Assembly: GCA_002104945.1 (NCBI GenBank)
Contig: MCFH01000025.1
Coordinates: 372,001-436,000, forward strand
Origin: Piromyces finnis
Taxonomy: Eukaryota > Neocallimastigomycota > Neocallimastigomycetes > Neocallimastigales > Neocallimastigaceae
Direction: 5' to 3'
DNA length: 64,000 nt
Within the stretch, counting starts at the first letter, position 1. The number at the start of each line of letters is the position of its first letter. A program made the translations under genes and the position numbers. Under the pieces are notes generated by a model. It had not been told where the DNA came from and searched no databases. It worked only from the letters and a program-made list of their open reading frames with translations. Shown piece after piece: positions 22,301 through 37,867 of the stretch.

Positions 22301-24721
22301 AGAAAAAATAAAAGAAAAGAAGGAACATAAGAAATCAAAATCTAGTAAAAAAGAAAAGAAGAATGAGGACTCCAAAAAAAAGGATATGCCTAGTGAACCT
22401 TCCATTAGTAAAGAAAATATTATACCCAATGATGATAGTCAAAAGAAATATGTTTTGAGAAATAAAGATAATAAAAATCAAGTCTTAGAACTCTACGATT
22501 CTGATGATTTGGAATCTTCCGAAATTGAGGTTTCAGATAGTATAAAGGAAGAAATTAGATCATTGTTAGAAGATATACCCGAATTAAAGAGTAAATATCA
22601 AATTTTAAATAAAACAGGAGAAGGTATATTATATATTTTATAATTTTAAAAAATGAAAAAAAAATGAAAAAATAATTAAAAAAAAAAAAAAAAAGCAATA
22701 ATAGTAATAATAATAATAATAATAATTTTTAATTATTAGTTATTAGTAGTAGTTTTAGTAATTATAATAGTAGTAGTAAATTTTCATTTATTTTATTTAT
22801 TTCAATCTTTATAAATACACTCATTATTAATATATTTTATGGGTTTATTATTATCATAAACAGGAACCTTCAGTTCTGTATATAAAGCCTTACGTATTGA
22901 TGAAGAACGAAAGAGAAAGGAAAGAATAAAAAAGAAAAAAGAAAACAAGTATTATGCTAAACCGATTAAAAATAAAAAATACTATGCACTCAAACGTATT
23001 TATGCTACAAGTAGTCCACAACGTATTGAAAATGAAATTGGTATCCTTCATGACCTACGAAAAAAGAGTAATATTGTCTCAATTTACGGTTGTGTTCGTT
23101 ATGAAGATCAAGTTATCTTGGTTTTACCATACATCCAGCATAATGATTTCAGAGTATGTTGATGATATAAAGAAATAATTAATTATAATAATAATAAAAA
23201 TTTTTAATATAATAGTGTAAAATAAATTTCATATTTTTAATAGAATATTGTTATCTAATTAATATTTTATAATTTTTAAATATTTAAAAAAAAAAAAAAA
23301 AAAAAAAAGAATTATTTCAACATAATGACAATGAATGATATTCGTTTCTATATGATTTCAATTTTAACTGCCTTGAAACACTGTCATGAATTATATATTA
23401 TGCATCGAGATATTAAGCCAAGCAATTTCCTGTATGATGTTAAAAATAAAACAGGTGTATTGGTTGATTTTGGTTTAGCACAACGTATGGATGAAGCAAC
23501 GATTGCCGCATCTAAAACAGAAATGATGAATAATAAGCGTCCTCTAACGGAATTTAGTCATTCCAATTCCGAAACTTTCAATAAAAAGCAGAAAACAAAT
23601 AAATCCACATCAAAATCAGTAAAGTCAAAATCAAAAGAAGAAGATAGTAATTCGGATAGAGAAAATGAAGAATTTACCACAAATGAAAATAGATTTGTCC
23701 CTGACATTAATAATGAAATTCCAATTGATATACCCACCTACAATAATGGAAAAATTCATCCACTTAGTGTTATGGCCACCATGCCAAAATATGGTAAACC
23801 TGGTTATATAAAGAATGATGTTAGGTAATTTTTTTTTTTTTTTTTTTCATTTTACAATATATTTATTTATATATATGTATATATATATACTGAATAAATT
23901 AATTATACAAAAAAAATACTAATTTTTTTTTAATCCTAAAATATGATATTATTAGACCTGCTATAAGAGCTAATAGAGCAGGAACAAGAGGTTTTAGAGC
24001 TCCAGAAGTCCTATTTAAATGTGTTAATCAAACAGTTGGTAAGTGATCACCTTTTGTTTTTCCAAAAAAAAAAATAATAATAATAATAATAATTAAAATA
24101 ATATATATATTAAAATATATTTGATTATATGAATAAATAAATTTATGCATCAAAACATTTATTAATATATTTTAATGTATATTATGAATAAATAATTATA
24201 TAATAAATAGCTATTGATATATGGTCCGTTGGTGTAATTCTTCTCTGCATATTTACCCAACGTTTCCCATTCTTTAATTCTAATGATGACTATGAAGCCC
24301 TTCTTGAATTAGGATGTATTTTTGGTAAAAAAAAGATGAAATATGTTGCTTATGTTTTAGGTAAATAATCATTAATTATTAAATAATACTAATTTTTAAT
24401 TCACCATTGTAAAAAAAAAAAAAATAAAATAAAAAGCTAATTAATTTTTCTTTTAAAATAATAATAACAATAACATTTTTATATCATTTAGAACGAACTT
24501 ATGAAACAAATATTCCTTCTATTAAAGATAATTGTATATCATTCCAAGATTTATGTGGTAATTTAAATCCATCTAAACATATACCTAAAGAAGGATTTGA
24601 CTTCTTAAATCGTCTTTTAACATTAGATCCAAAAGCAAGAATTACGGCAAAAGATGCTCTTCATCATCCATTTTTAACACATTTTGATGACGAAGATTCA
24701 ACTAGCGAACATAGTAGTTAA
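16311..24721 (+). CDS. Giant coiled-coil protein fused to a C-terminal Cdc7-type kinase, 7 exons
   Basis: Exons 16311-19857, 19954-22623, 22864-23153, 23310-23824, 23956-24038, 24211-24360, 24492-24721 join in phase to 2,494 aa. Residues about 55-1720 are Glu/Lys/Asn/Gln heptad-rich coiled coil, including six 14-residue repeats of the form DEYREKLRSSENRI (residues 1054-1137). Residues about 1750-2050 are acidic Asp/Glu/Ser and then Lys-rich. A kinase domain follows from about 2062: GEGTFSSVY glycine loop, YYALKRI (VAIK lysine), MHRDIKPSNF, DFGLAQ, a roughly 120-residue insert, RAGTRGFRAPEVLFKC and AIDIWSVGVILL. These signatures and the insert before APE are diagnostic of Cdc7/Hsk1, the Dbf4-dependent kinase that phosphorylates MCM at replication origins. 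Catalytic Lys, Asp and DFG are intact, so it should be active. Usual Cdc7 proteins have about 500-600 residues; the N-terminal part is extraordinary. Exon 2 encodes coiled coil and the start of the kinase in one unbroken frame. Only the exon 1-2 splice is open to doubt. Confidence 0.88.
19470..19721 (+). repeat. Six 42-bp coding repeats in the coiled coil
   Basis: Six consecutive 14-residue units (DEYKERLRSAEKRT, DDYREKLKISEEEV, DNYKMKLRTSENIS, DEYREKLRSSENRI, DEYREKLRSSEKMV, DDYKEKLVSTEKQF) lie in frame. Fourteen residues equal two heptads, so the expansion keeps coiled-coil register. The middle copies are most alike, which points to tandem duplication. Confidence 0.85.
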
Positions 24722-26603
24722 AAATAATAAACTTGTAATAATAATACATCTCAAACACCAAACAACATTGCATTTAACTAAAATGAAATATTAAATATAT
24801 AGTATATTTAATATAAAACTACATAATCATAATTATCATTCCTTTGAATATATTTATTTTTTATAATTTTTATTTTTCAAATATTTAATCTTATTTAATT
24901 TTATAAAGAATCTTTATATAGATATCTTTATTTTTTTTTTCATTTTTTCTTTATCAAAAAAAAAAAAAAAAAAAAAGTATTATCTTATCAATTTTTTATA
25001 TATAAATTTTTTTTTTTTTAATTCTTTTTATAAGAAAAAAAAAAAAGTCTTTGTATAAAATTAAAAAAGTACTAAACAAATAATAAGCAAATTCCTAAAA
25101 ATAACAAAATTCATTGACAATGATTCCTTTCATTTCAAATAAAACCATCAATTTTCAATGACAAAAAAAAAATAAAAGAATAGCTCTTTTTTTTTTTTTT
25201 TACCAAATATATATACACTATTATAATATATACATTTTATATATAATATATCAATATCTTTAAAATATTGTAAATATTAAAAAATAATAAAAAAAAAAAA
25301 ATAAGCATTTTACATATCTTTATAAACATTCAATTATTGCCGTTGATTAAATTATTATTAATACTCTTTCAAAGGCAGTTATTCATAAATTTTAATTTTT
25401 TAAATAATAGAGTTTGTATAACAAGAAATTTCTGAATATATATATATTTATATATTTATATTTATTACTTTTTATATTATATTTTTTTGATTTATAAATT
25501 TACTAGGATAAATATTATGTAATAATTGTAGAAGCGTTTAGTCTTTCATTTATCTTCTTTGTAAATGTTTTTTTTTTTCTATTTCTTACTCTTAATCTCT
25601 GTTTAATTTAAACTTTCTTGCTGTTACTACTTCATGTATTTTAATAGATTTTTACAGGAATCAATAATTTTGTGTGTAATGTTACATTTATTATGCAGAA
25701 TTTTTTTTTTTTTTTTTTTTTTTTTTGATAATAGATATGGCAATTCTTTATTTATTGATTATTAATAAACTAATAAAAAAGGTGTTTTCATTTATAATAA
25801 TAAAATATAATAGAAATAGTTATTAACATAAAAAAGAAATTAACACCTTTTTTAAAGCCTAAAGACTTTAAGAAAAAACTTTTCAGAATTATAATGCTAT
25901 AGTTATAATATATTAGTAATATATTGATAATATATTTCAATTATATAGTTCTATTTATTTTTATTTTTGTGAAACATACAAATTAAGATATTTTAATTCT
26001 TCAATGATTATCATTTCAATTGATGATGATCACCAAAAAAGGAAAGTAATAATATTTAAAAAAAAAAAAGACAGCAATAATTAAATCACAAAATCCACCA
26101 AGAAAAATTTTATTTGGGCAGAAATTCTTAGTACAAATTTTAAAAAGAAAAAAAATTTTTTATTCTATTAATGAGGCTAATTAAAAAATAAAATAAATAT
26201 AAAAAATATATCTTTTTTTTTTTTTTTTTAATTTTACATTACTTAAATTTCAATATATATTTATTAATTCATACCTAAATTGATGATAAAAAATAGAGTA
26301 TTTTTTAATAATAATAATAATAATACTCTTTAAATAAATTACCAAATTACTATCTCATAATATCTATTATAATCATAAAAAAAAAAAGGTAATTATAATT
26401 ATTATAATTTTTGAATATTTTTACAACTATGTAAATATAATGTTATAAAGTTATTAAACTGACTTAAATTTTATTTTTTACTAATAACATCGAAAAAAAA
26501 AATAATTTTACAAATTATCATCAAATATATATATATATATATATAGTTTCAGAATATTATTACTACCATTATTATTTCAAATATATTAATATAAAAAATC
26601 AAA
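24722..26603. other. Intergenic, A/T-rich, no gene seen
   Basis: This 1.9 kb lies between the Cdc7 fusion gene and the MEAK7-like gene. It has homopolymer tracts (for example about 27 T at 25700) and short AT dinucleotide runs. No conserved coding segment or RNA gene is apparent. Confidence 0.6.
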
Positions 26604-29312
26604 ATGGGAAACTCACAAAGTCATGGAAACGACTATCCAATGCCAAATTTCAATGAAAATGAATATGAACAATTAAAAACTATTATTGGTAATACTACCC
26701 AAAGTAGTATGAATGAATTCATTCCAATTTCAACTGAATTAATTAAAGTACATAAAAAATAAGAAAAAAAAAATTTTTTTTTTCTTTTATTATCATTTAA
26801 TTATTCTATATTCAATATAACATATAATTTAATGTATATAAATATAATAAATTTTAAATAATTATACCTTTTCTTTTAAATATAAAATAAAAACATTTTA
26901 TTACAACATTAAATAGGAAAAACTTCCAAATTTCACAGAAAGATTTAAAGTCACATTCTTCAACTTAGCTAAAGAAGAGGAAAAACTTTTAAATATTAAA
27001 TATAAAAATATTAAAAAAAGTAAAAAGAAGGCATTTGAAAAATCCCTTTCTTCTGTAAGTCTAACTTTAGAAACTTCAAACGAAATTTTATCTCGTAGTA
27101 CTTTACTCAGAATTATTGAAAGTTTATGTAAACCAAATAAAAGTGATCCTGAACACAAAATAATAAAGCGTTTCATTCAATTATACGCTAGTTCTTTTTC
27201 AAATGATAATGATAATAATAATAATAATGAACAAGAAAAAGTTGATACCAATAAATTTATACAGGAACTTACTAGTATTGCTTTAACTTATTATGTTGCT
27301 GCTGTTCCAAGAATTAAGACAGTTGAAGAAGATGGTGTTCAAAAAGAAATTATTAAAGAAGGACCACCACCAAAATTCATCGAAGCTTCCGATCGTATTG
27401 TTTCCTTTGTTTTAAGAGATATTAAAAAGGTTTCCTATAAAGAAGATCTTTCAAAACCAGTTACTTTTGATGATAATGAAGATGAAGAAAAAAATAAAAA
27501 AAATGAACCAGTTGTATTAAGTTGGGAAGAACTTATCACAAACTCAATACAATCATCAGTATTTAATTTATTATGGGAAATTGCTTTCTGTTCTGCTTTT
27601 ATTACTACACCAGTATTCAAAGTAAAGAAAAATATCCTATTTTTTATATATTTTCAATATTCAATAATTCAATTTATTTTATCAATCAAGAGTTCATTAT
27701 TTACTAAAATACTTTTTCATAATTTATACTGTTTATTATTTATTTTTTCTATTATTTTTTTTAAAAAAAAAATCTATATAATATTACCAAAATAATGTAT
27801 ATGATAATTGGAATAATCCAAATTTAATTAATCTATCATAGACCAAAAACTTAAAAAATTATCGTTTGAAAGCTATGACTAAACCAAGATTAAATCCAAA
27901 TAGATCACGTCTTTTAAAACCAGAAGACCTCTTTGTAATTGATTTATCTATTCCATCATTTCATATCAATACTGTATGGAATCAAATTTATGATAGTTCC
28001 AGTAGTGGTGAAAATTGGACTGTCTTTGCTAATTGTATTGAAGATCAAGGTTCAACTATTATTATTGTTAAAGGTATTTAATATTCTTATTAAAATAGTA
28101 TCATATTATATTTTCTTTATCTTTATATATAAAAGAAAATATGAAATATATATATATATATATATATATATTAATAACAAAATTAAATTCATTGTAATAT
28201 TAAATTTAAATAGATAAGGATGATAATGTTTTTGGTGGATTTGCATCAAATGTATGTACTTAAAACAATAATTAATATAAAGAGTAAATATATATATTTA
28301 TTTAATGAAATTTTATTTATTTTATTTTATAATATTTAAACTATGAAGGAATGGGATCACAAACCAAAATTCTATGGTGATAATCGTTCGTTCTTATTTA
28401 CATTAAGACCAGAAATAAATATCTATAAGGCTACTGATATTAATGTAATTATAAAATATATATATTAAAGTAATAAATTTAAGACCACGCAAATTTAATT
28501 CCTCCGTTTTTTTAAAAAAAAAATAATAAAATTATTAAATGAATATAGGATCATTATCAATACTTTAATGATCAACAACAATCATTGCCAAACGGTTTAG
28601 TAAGTATAATTATTTGAAATATATATAGTAAATATAAATATAGTAAAAATAAAATTAATTTAAATGCTATAACTATATATTAGGGTATGGGTGGTCAATT
28701 CGATTATTTTGGTTTCTTTATTAGCTCTGACTTTATTCATGGTCATTCAAAAGGCGTTTCCACAACTTACAATAATCCAAATTTAAGTAGTAAACAAGAA
28801 TTTGAATTAGAAGCTGTAGAAGCTTGGTTAGTTAAAGAAAAAGAAAGAGATGATCGTTTAATTGACGACAGAAAGAAAAAACAAGGATCTGTTATGAGTA
28901 GAATGGGTAATTGTCTTTTTTATATTTTAATTATACTTATTATGATATGATAAAATATAAAAATCATAAAAGAATATATTAATAATATAAACTTTTTCTC
29001 TATATATATTGTTTTAATATTATTTACTATTTTATTTTATGATTTTACAGAGGATATGACTTTCTTAGAAATGTCTGGTATTAAGGTAAATAATAAGCAA
29101 AAAATCAATATATTATTATCACTCTTTTAATATTAATGTTAATTCAAAAATATATATAATACATATATATTATATATTTTTTATATATGTATTTTCCTTT
29201 TTATAAAAATATTATTTTAAATTATTAATAGATGTATAGTAAAGATATTAAAGCTCAACCAAATGCTGATGATGATTATTGGAAGGAGTCAGAATTTGAA
29301 TCTAATTACTAA
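26604..29312 (+). CDS. MEAK7: MEAK7-like TLDc-domain protein, 9 exons
   Basis: Exons 26604-26747, 26917-27621, 27842-28073, 28214-28251, 28349-28444, 28549-28599, 28684-28906, 29051-29085, 29232-29312 give 534 aa. The start MGNSQS fits an N-myristoylation site, as in animal MEAK7 (TLDC1), an mTOR-associated lysosome-surface protein. The TLDc domain (about residues 300-490) is clear: LKPEDLFVIDLSIPSFHINT, NWTVFANCIEDQGSTIIIVK, NVFGGFASN, FYGDNRSFLFTLRP, DHYQYFND, PNGLGMGGQFDYFGFFISSD, GHSKGVSTTYNNPNLS. The MEAK7 tail motif appears as FLEMSGIK. The N-terminal half is helical and poorly conserved and includes a short Asn run. By homology a role in nutrient signalling or oxidation resistance at endolysosomal membranes is inferred. 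OXR1-type TLDc proteins are the alternative, but MGN and the GMGG/GHS/LEMSG series favour MEAK7. Confidence 0.9.
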
Positions 29313-29704
29313 ATAAATGAAGCTAATATTCATTCATTTTAATATAATATTCAGAATATATCATTAATTTAATAAATATTTTAATTACGGAGTACAAATT
29401 AATAAAAATCAAGATTTTTTTTACTTTATTTTTCTTTCAATAATAATCAAAAATGAGCAATAATAATATATTATAAATATATATATATAATAATGAAAAA
29501 AATATAATAATAAATAATTAACTATTGATTGATTAATAATCAATCTAATAATTTTACATATATACAGCTTTTTATCATACCAATATTAAAGCTAATATTT
29601 AATAATTATCTCAAATAATAACAATATTTTATATAAATGTAATATGTTCACTAAGCATAGAATGTTGATCATTAAATTTATAAAAAATATTAAGAGATGA
29701 TGAA

Positions 29705-29747
<43 letters not shown>

Positions 29748-30457
29748 TTTTATAGATATCAAAAAAAAAAAAAGAGGGGAAAAATTTAAAATTTTAAAAT
29801 TCATTTTTTCAGATTTTCCAAAAAAAAAAAAAAAATCCATCATTCTTTAATAATCAAAAAAAAATTAGAGCAGATATAAAAATGAAAAATATCTTTCTTT
29901 CTTTTTTAATTATTAAACAATGAATAAAAATGTAATTTCAATTAAGATGCACAATTACAATAATATATATATATATATATTTTTAATTTTTTTAATAACA
30001 ATAACTTTTTTAATATTTAACATTAAATAAATTATAATGTCTTATTATTGTTGTTGTTATATTAATTTATACATATTGATTAATATCGATTTCACAGTTT
30101 AAATCTTTAAACACGTCACTAGTATAAAACTAAAATTTAATCAATTAATATATATAGCATGAATAATTTATATATATATATGATGTATGTATGTATTTCC
30201 TAAATAAAACTAAAAACTATAAAAATAATAATAATAATAATAAAAATTTTTTTCTTCATATTAATATGTAAAGTTATTTCATGGTTAATAATTGTTTTCA
30301 TCGAATTATTATATAGCAATTATTTTTTATTGTATTATTAAAAGGAATAGTACAACATTGTCTTAATTTTTTTTTTTTTTTCAATCACTTTATTAGTAAT
30401 CTTATCATTATACTACTATTGTTATTATTGTCTATTAAGGGTTTTTTAAGAGTTATT
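29313..30457. other. Intergenic between convergent genes
   Basis: This region separates the 3' ends of the MEAK7-like and Tubby-like genes. It carries an AAT repeat at about 29703-29748 and A/T homopolymers. No terminator or RNA gene could be assigned. Confidence 0.6.
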
Positions 30458-32155
30458 CTATTCACAAGCAATCTTTGTATCCAAACTTGTTAATGCTATT
30501 GCAAATGCCAAAAGTGCTGAGAAAGGATAACGAAAATCTAATGTAAATATATTCTTCTTCTTTTTACCGAATTGCATAATAATATAATCCACTGAAATTT
30601 AATATTTTATTGTATTTATATAGTATTATTTTAATATAAATTAGATATTGACATAATTGTTATATTTTTATTAGTAATGATTTTAATAAAGCTAATTTAT
30701 TTAATTACTAAAACTTACAATCATCATTATTAACAATTTGGAAATTTTTCACTGAAGCTATTCTTACACGATGATTGAAATTTAATACATAAGATTGGGT
30801 TTCTAAAAAATTTTTCAAAAAGAAAACAAAATATATGGATATATAATAATAAAATAAAATTATAAAAAATGAATATGAATATTAATATTAAAAGTAACAT
30901 ACTATAGGTTTATATTTTGTTATAATTAATTTAAAAAAAAAAAAAAGTTTAAAATATTTATATATATATATAATATAAAATATTTTTATTAACCTTCATT
31001 CCATTGTGGAGATTTATTATACAAAACAAGCATTTCTTTATCAAATGGATCTTTGGATCTTTCTATTAATGTTTCTTTTGCCTATTCAGTATATAAACAA
31101 AATACAAAAATAAAAGAATAATAAATAATGGTGATGATGATGATATTAATAACAAAGATGAATGCAATAGATGTTAATAATAATGTAGATTTAAAATTAA
31201 CATTAAAAAATTATGTTGATTTTATTTTGTTTGTTTGTTTTTTATTACATGATGTGGTTTGCACGGTATAAAATCGCCATTTTCATCTAATCTAGTAGTT
31301 ATTACTTTCATTTTTCTTGGACCTTTAAAACCTAATATATTTGGTTCCTAAAATTTTTAAAAAGATTATAAAAAATGCGAAATTTTAAAATTAAAAAAAT
31401 TATAAAAAAAATAATAATAATAATTATAATAAATAATAATTTTATTTACATATAAGACAGCACCTAATTCAGCTCTTAGTTCATCTTCATTATCTTTTTT
31501 AACATATTTTTTATTATTGTCATATAATACAAACGCCGTTCCTACAAAATTTGATCTATAATTGAAAATGTAAAAAATTAGAAAAAGAAAAAGTAGTTTT
31601 GATGCTATTAATATTCATATTAAATAGAAAAATAAAAAGTTTAATTAATACTACTTTAATCTTCCAATAATTTCTGATTCATCAGGTACACTAGTTGTAA
31701 ATACTTTTCTCGTTATTACATATTCATTATGGTTGCCAATTCTAACTTTTCGAGAATATAACAAGAGTGAAAAGGTTGAATCTGTATGCTCTATATATAG
31801 TTCATAACTTGGTATATTTTTCACTTTTGAACGAATTAAAGTGCATTTTATACTTTGATCAAGTGATACTGGTCTAATATTAATTATATAATATGAAATA
31901 ATATAAAAATAATATATATAATATTATTATGATAAAGTACATGAATATTTTATTCACTAATATATTTTGTGATATTATTTGAAATATTAACTAATGAATA
32001 ATAATAATGTATGTATGTATATGTATATATTACTTTAATATAATATCTTCTAAATTTTTTGGAGTATATCTCAATCCTAATAATGAACTACTACTTGATT
32101 CAGCCTTTTATTTAATTTTTTTTCGAGTTATTGAATAAAAAATTAATTTAGATTA

Positions 32156-32215
<60 letters not shown>

Positions 32216-33041
32216 CATGAGAATAATTAAAAATTTAAATATAGTCTATATATATTATATAGTTAGAGATTCTATATAAATAAACATATAGTCCAATACT
32301 TCGGTAATACCTACCAATCGTTCAATATCAACTCTATCTGAGGAATCGTTATTACCAGAGTTATTACTTTGATGAGAAGTATTTGGTAAATTATGATTAA
32401 AATGTATATTTAAGGGTGGTTCATCATTATGATGGGATGAAGAAGCTGCTGCTGCTGATTCAAGAAGAAATTCTAATGATGAAGATGATGAAGAGGAATG
32501 AAATACAGTGAATGGGCCTTCCACAACTGCTGAAGGACCCTTTCCATATTCGATTTTATTATTATTTTTATTATCTTTGTTTTTTGATTTATTTTTTCCA
32601 TTTTTTTTATGATCCTCATCTTCCTTACCAGCGTTGTCATTATTTATATTAGTAATATTGGATGAAGCTAATCCCATAAATTCATCTCCTTCATCGACAG
32701 TTTCCGATAAATTTGCTGCACTATTTCTAATTTCGTCAATCTCTTGTTCTTCTTCTCCTTTAGCTTTGCTTTTTCCTTTTGATTTCTTTTTTTGTTCATG
32801 ATGAGATGATTGTGATTTTGAGTTGGAATTATTTAATGAATGTGATGATACCGAATTTTTAATATTTAGTACTGAAGAAGTAGCATCATTTTCTGAACTA
32901 ACAATTACGGAAGAAGATGCAGTTTCTAACGTAGTAGACAAAATGGGTTTTGCTTTTGATATATTATGTGAAGTTGTATTTTTTTTTTCTATATAGAACA
33001 TAAAATATATAGAATAATTGATGAAAAAAAAAAAAAAAAAA

Positions 33042-33078
<37 letters not shown>

Positions 33079-33531
33079 GATATAAAAGTATTAATTTCCG
33101 GGAAAAAAATATTATAATATTGTATTATATTATAATATATGAAACATATAAATACCAAAAGTATTATTTATTTGTTTTTTTTCTAATATTAATGTCGTTG
33201 ACTCTGTAACGGCTTTCGAATCTTTAATAGTTGAAGAATTTAAAGAAGATAGTGAAGCTTCGGACGAAACATGACTTTGAGAATTATCAGAATGAAATAT
33301 AATTTTGGAATTAGAATTCTCTATACTTTCATTATGTATATTATCATTTTTGTCTTTGAAACTTTGATTCTCCTTTGTTTCTTTTCTTATATTTTCCTTC
33401 TCTTTACTCTCTTTACAAGTTTTCATTTCATTCTCCTGTTGATTTATAATATCAGTTTTACTATCATTTACATTTGAATTGGACCCTTCATTCAAGTCGG
33501 TTTCTAAGCAAATGTCCTTACCTTCAGACAT
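30458..33531 (-). CDS. TULP: Tubby-like protein, 9 exons
   Basis: Exons (descending) 33531-33156, 32988-32315, 32104-32034, 31873-31655, 31555-31450, 31347-31249, 31081-30994, 30802-30719, 30591-30458 give 616 aa. The C-terminal 265 residues (from about 351) are a complete Tubby domain, a beta barrel around a central helix that binds PI(4,5)P2 at the plasma membrane. Landmarks: [58 protein letters not shown] followed by [22 protein letters not shown] followed by [24 protein letters not shown], and the invariant end SLDTKIACE. The first 350 residues are low-complexity, rich in Ser, Asn, Glu and Lys, with poly-Ser and Lys-rich patches, and show no domain. Such proteins serve as phosphoinositide-regulated adaptors in ciliary trafficking or transcription. 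The domain call is certain; the exact physiological role is not. Confidence 0.95.
32158..32215. repeat. AAT microsatellite in a Tubby intron
   Basis: About 19 uninterrupted units lie within the intron between exons 2 and 3. A second, shorter AAT tract at 33042-33077 lies in intron 1. Confidence 0.95.
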
Positions 33532-35306
33532 AATATAGATTTATCAATATATGTTTTTCTTCTTACTAGGTTAAAATAAAGTGTTTAAATAAATAATATT
33601 TATTGTTTTACTCCAGAAGAAACAATAAATTAATTTATAATGTTATTTTATAATAGTTGTAAAAAAATTGAATTGTCTGATTTAATTGTTATTTAATAAA
33701 AGAAAATATATGTATTGGTCTTCTTGATATTTTATTAATATTGTAGCGCTAAATAATATTGAATTTTATTATAATTTAAAATAAAAAGTAATTTCAATTC
33801 TTATTACTAATAAAGATATTTTTTTAATAAATTATTTTATATTTATTCTTTCACATATATTTAATCTATTTAAATTAAAAAAATAAAAATAAAAAATTTA
33901 AAAATTTTTCCTTTTCTTTTTTTGGCTATTTAATAAATTTTATTAAGGAAGACTATTTTAATTATAAAATTATAAATGCTATTATAAATTAATTAAAAAA
34001 AGAAAAGAATCAATGTAGTTTACAATAACTGAAGAAAATAGACTTATAAAAAAATAATATCACTTTTTTTCTAATAATTGTTTTTATTATATGTGAAGAT
34101 TTTACTTGCTTTCAAGCATACTAAATTTAAAAAAAAAAAAAAAAAAGGGGAAAAAAATACTAAGAAACTGTAAATCATATTTTTTTAGATATGAAACAAT
34201 TTTATTTATTAATAAAAAAAAAACATATAATAATATTATTAATAATAATAGTTTCTCTATTTATCTAATTTTAAAAAGTACTTTTTAATCAATATCATTG
34301 TTAACTTGTAAAAATATTGCTTTTAACTATTACATTTCGATTTATATATATATATATGTACTAATAATATAATTATTGATATCATGGAGGAAGTTTTTTT
34401 TTTTTTAAAAATAATAAATATTTTAACCTTTTAATTGCATATTTAAAAATAAATTTAAATTTTAAAAAATAAAATTCATTAAATACAAAGAAATAAATAT
34501 AAAAAAAAAAGAGTATAATGTATTCTAATATAAGAAGGCCACGATTCTACTGAAGTATAATTATTGTAGTTAACTTTCATAATGGAAATTATAATTTCTA
34601 TTGGTTTTGTTGAGTCTATTGACCTTGTTACTTTAATTCTTTTGAACATCGACCATGGTTGGGCAATAACATAAGGCATTATTATAGTTAAAAGTCCCAC
34701 ATTGACCATCAAAAATTATTATCCTTCCAAAATTATTATAAATATAATATGTGTAATATTGACATTTTATCATTTTTATTTCCTATTTTCTACTTTTAAA
34801 ATATATATATATTTAATACACACATTATTTCAAAAAAAAAAAAAAAAAAAATATTAAATTAAAAGTATTAAAATTTTATTAATTATTTATCTATTATTTA
34901 GATATAAAATGAATAAAGTAAATTCGAGAAGATTTCAAATATTTTTTTTTTTGTTTTTTGAATTTAATACCTTTCTTTTTATATATTAATAAAAAAAAAA
35001 AAAATAAAAATAAAAATATAAAAAAAAAAAGTTATTGTTTTTTTTTTGTTGTTGTTGTTGTTGTTTGTTTTTGGTTTTGGTTATTTAATTTCTAAATTTT
35101 TAAAAATTTTAAATAATAAATTTACTTTTTTTTTTTATATAAAAGAATATTTTACTACTTTAATATATAAATTAATTACGATTGTTTATTTAGAGAATAC
35201 TAATTATGAAATATATTATTTTATGAAGTGTTAGAATTTTGTAATATTGGTAGGCAAAAGTATTAATTTTAAATTATTTGTTATTATTTGTTTTTAACTA
35301 ATAAGT
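33532..35306. other. Intergenic, A/T-rich, with one doubtful ORF
   Basis: This 1.8 kb lies between the start of the Tubby gene and the 3' end of the alanine aminotransferase gene. The segment 34520-34715 is less A/T-biased than its surroundings. The rest is homopolymer-rich simple sequence. Confidence 0.5.
34479..34712 (-). CDS. Doubtful small ORF, possible gene relic
   Basis: The frame encodes 77 aa. Its first 58 residues (for example VNVGLLTIIMPYVIAQPWSM, KRIKVTRSIDSTKPIEIIIS) use a balanced set of residues including two Trp, unlike chance A/T-rich frames, while the last part is simple. It has no recognisable homologue to me and no obvious flanking exons. It may be a remnant of a gene or mobile element, or chance. 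Confidence 0.2.
   Translation of the reverse strand: MMVNVGLLTIIMPYVIAQPWSMFKRIKVTRSIDSTKPIEIIISIMKVNYNNYTSVESWPSYIRIHYTLFFLYLFLCI

Positions 35307-37867
<2,561 letters not shown>

Noticed and set aside
22021-22338. Met- and His-rich frames in the Cdc7 fusion gene
   Set aside because: They are out-of-frame readings of the Asp (gat) run in exon 2.
20049-22643. Separate gene starting at the ATG at 20049
   Set aside because: The frame extends upstream to an acceptor at 19953 and joins exon 1 in phase. The 3' end also reads into a kinase exon, so it is an internal exon.
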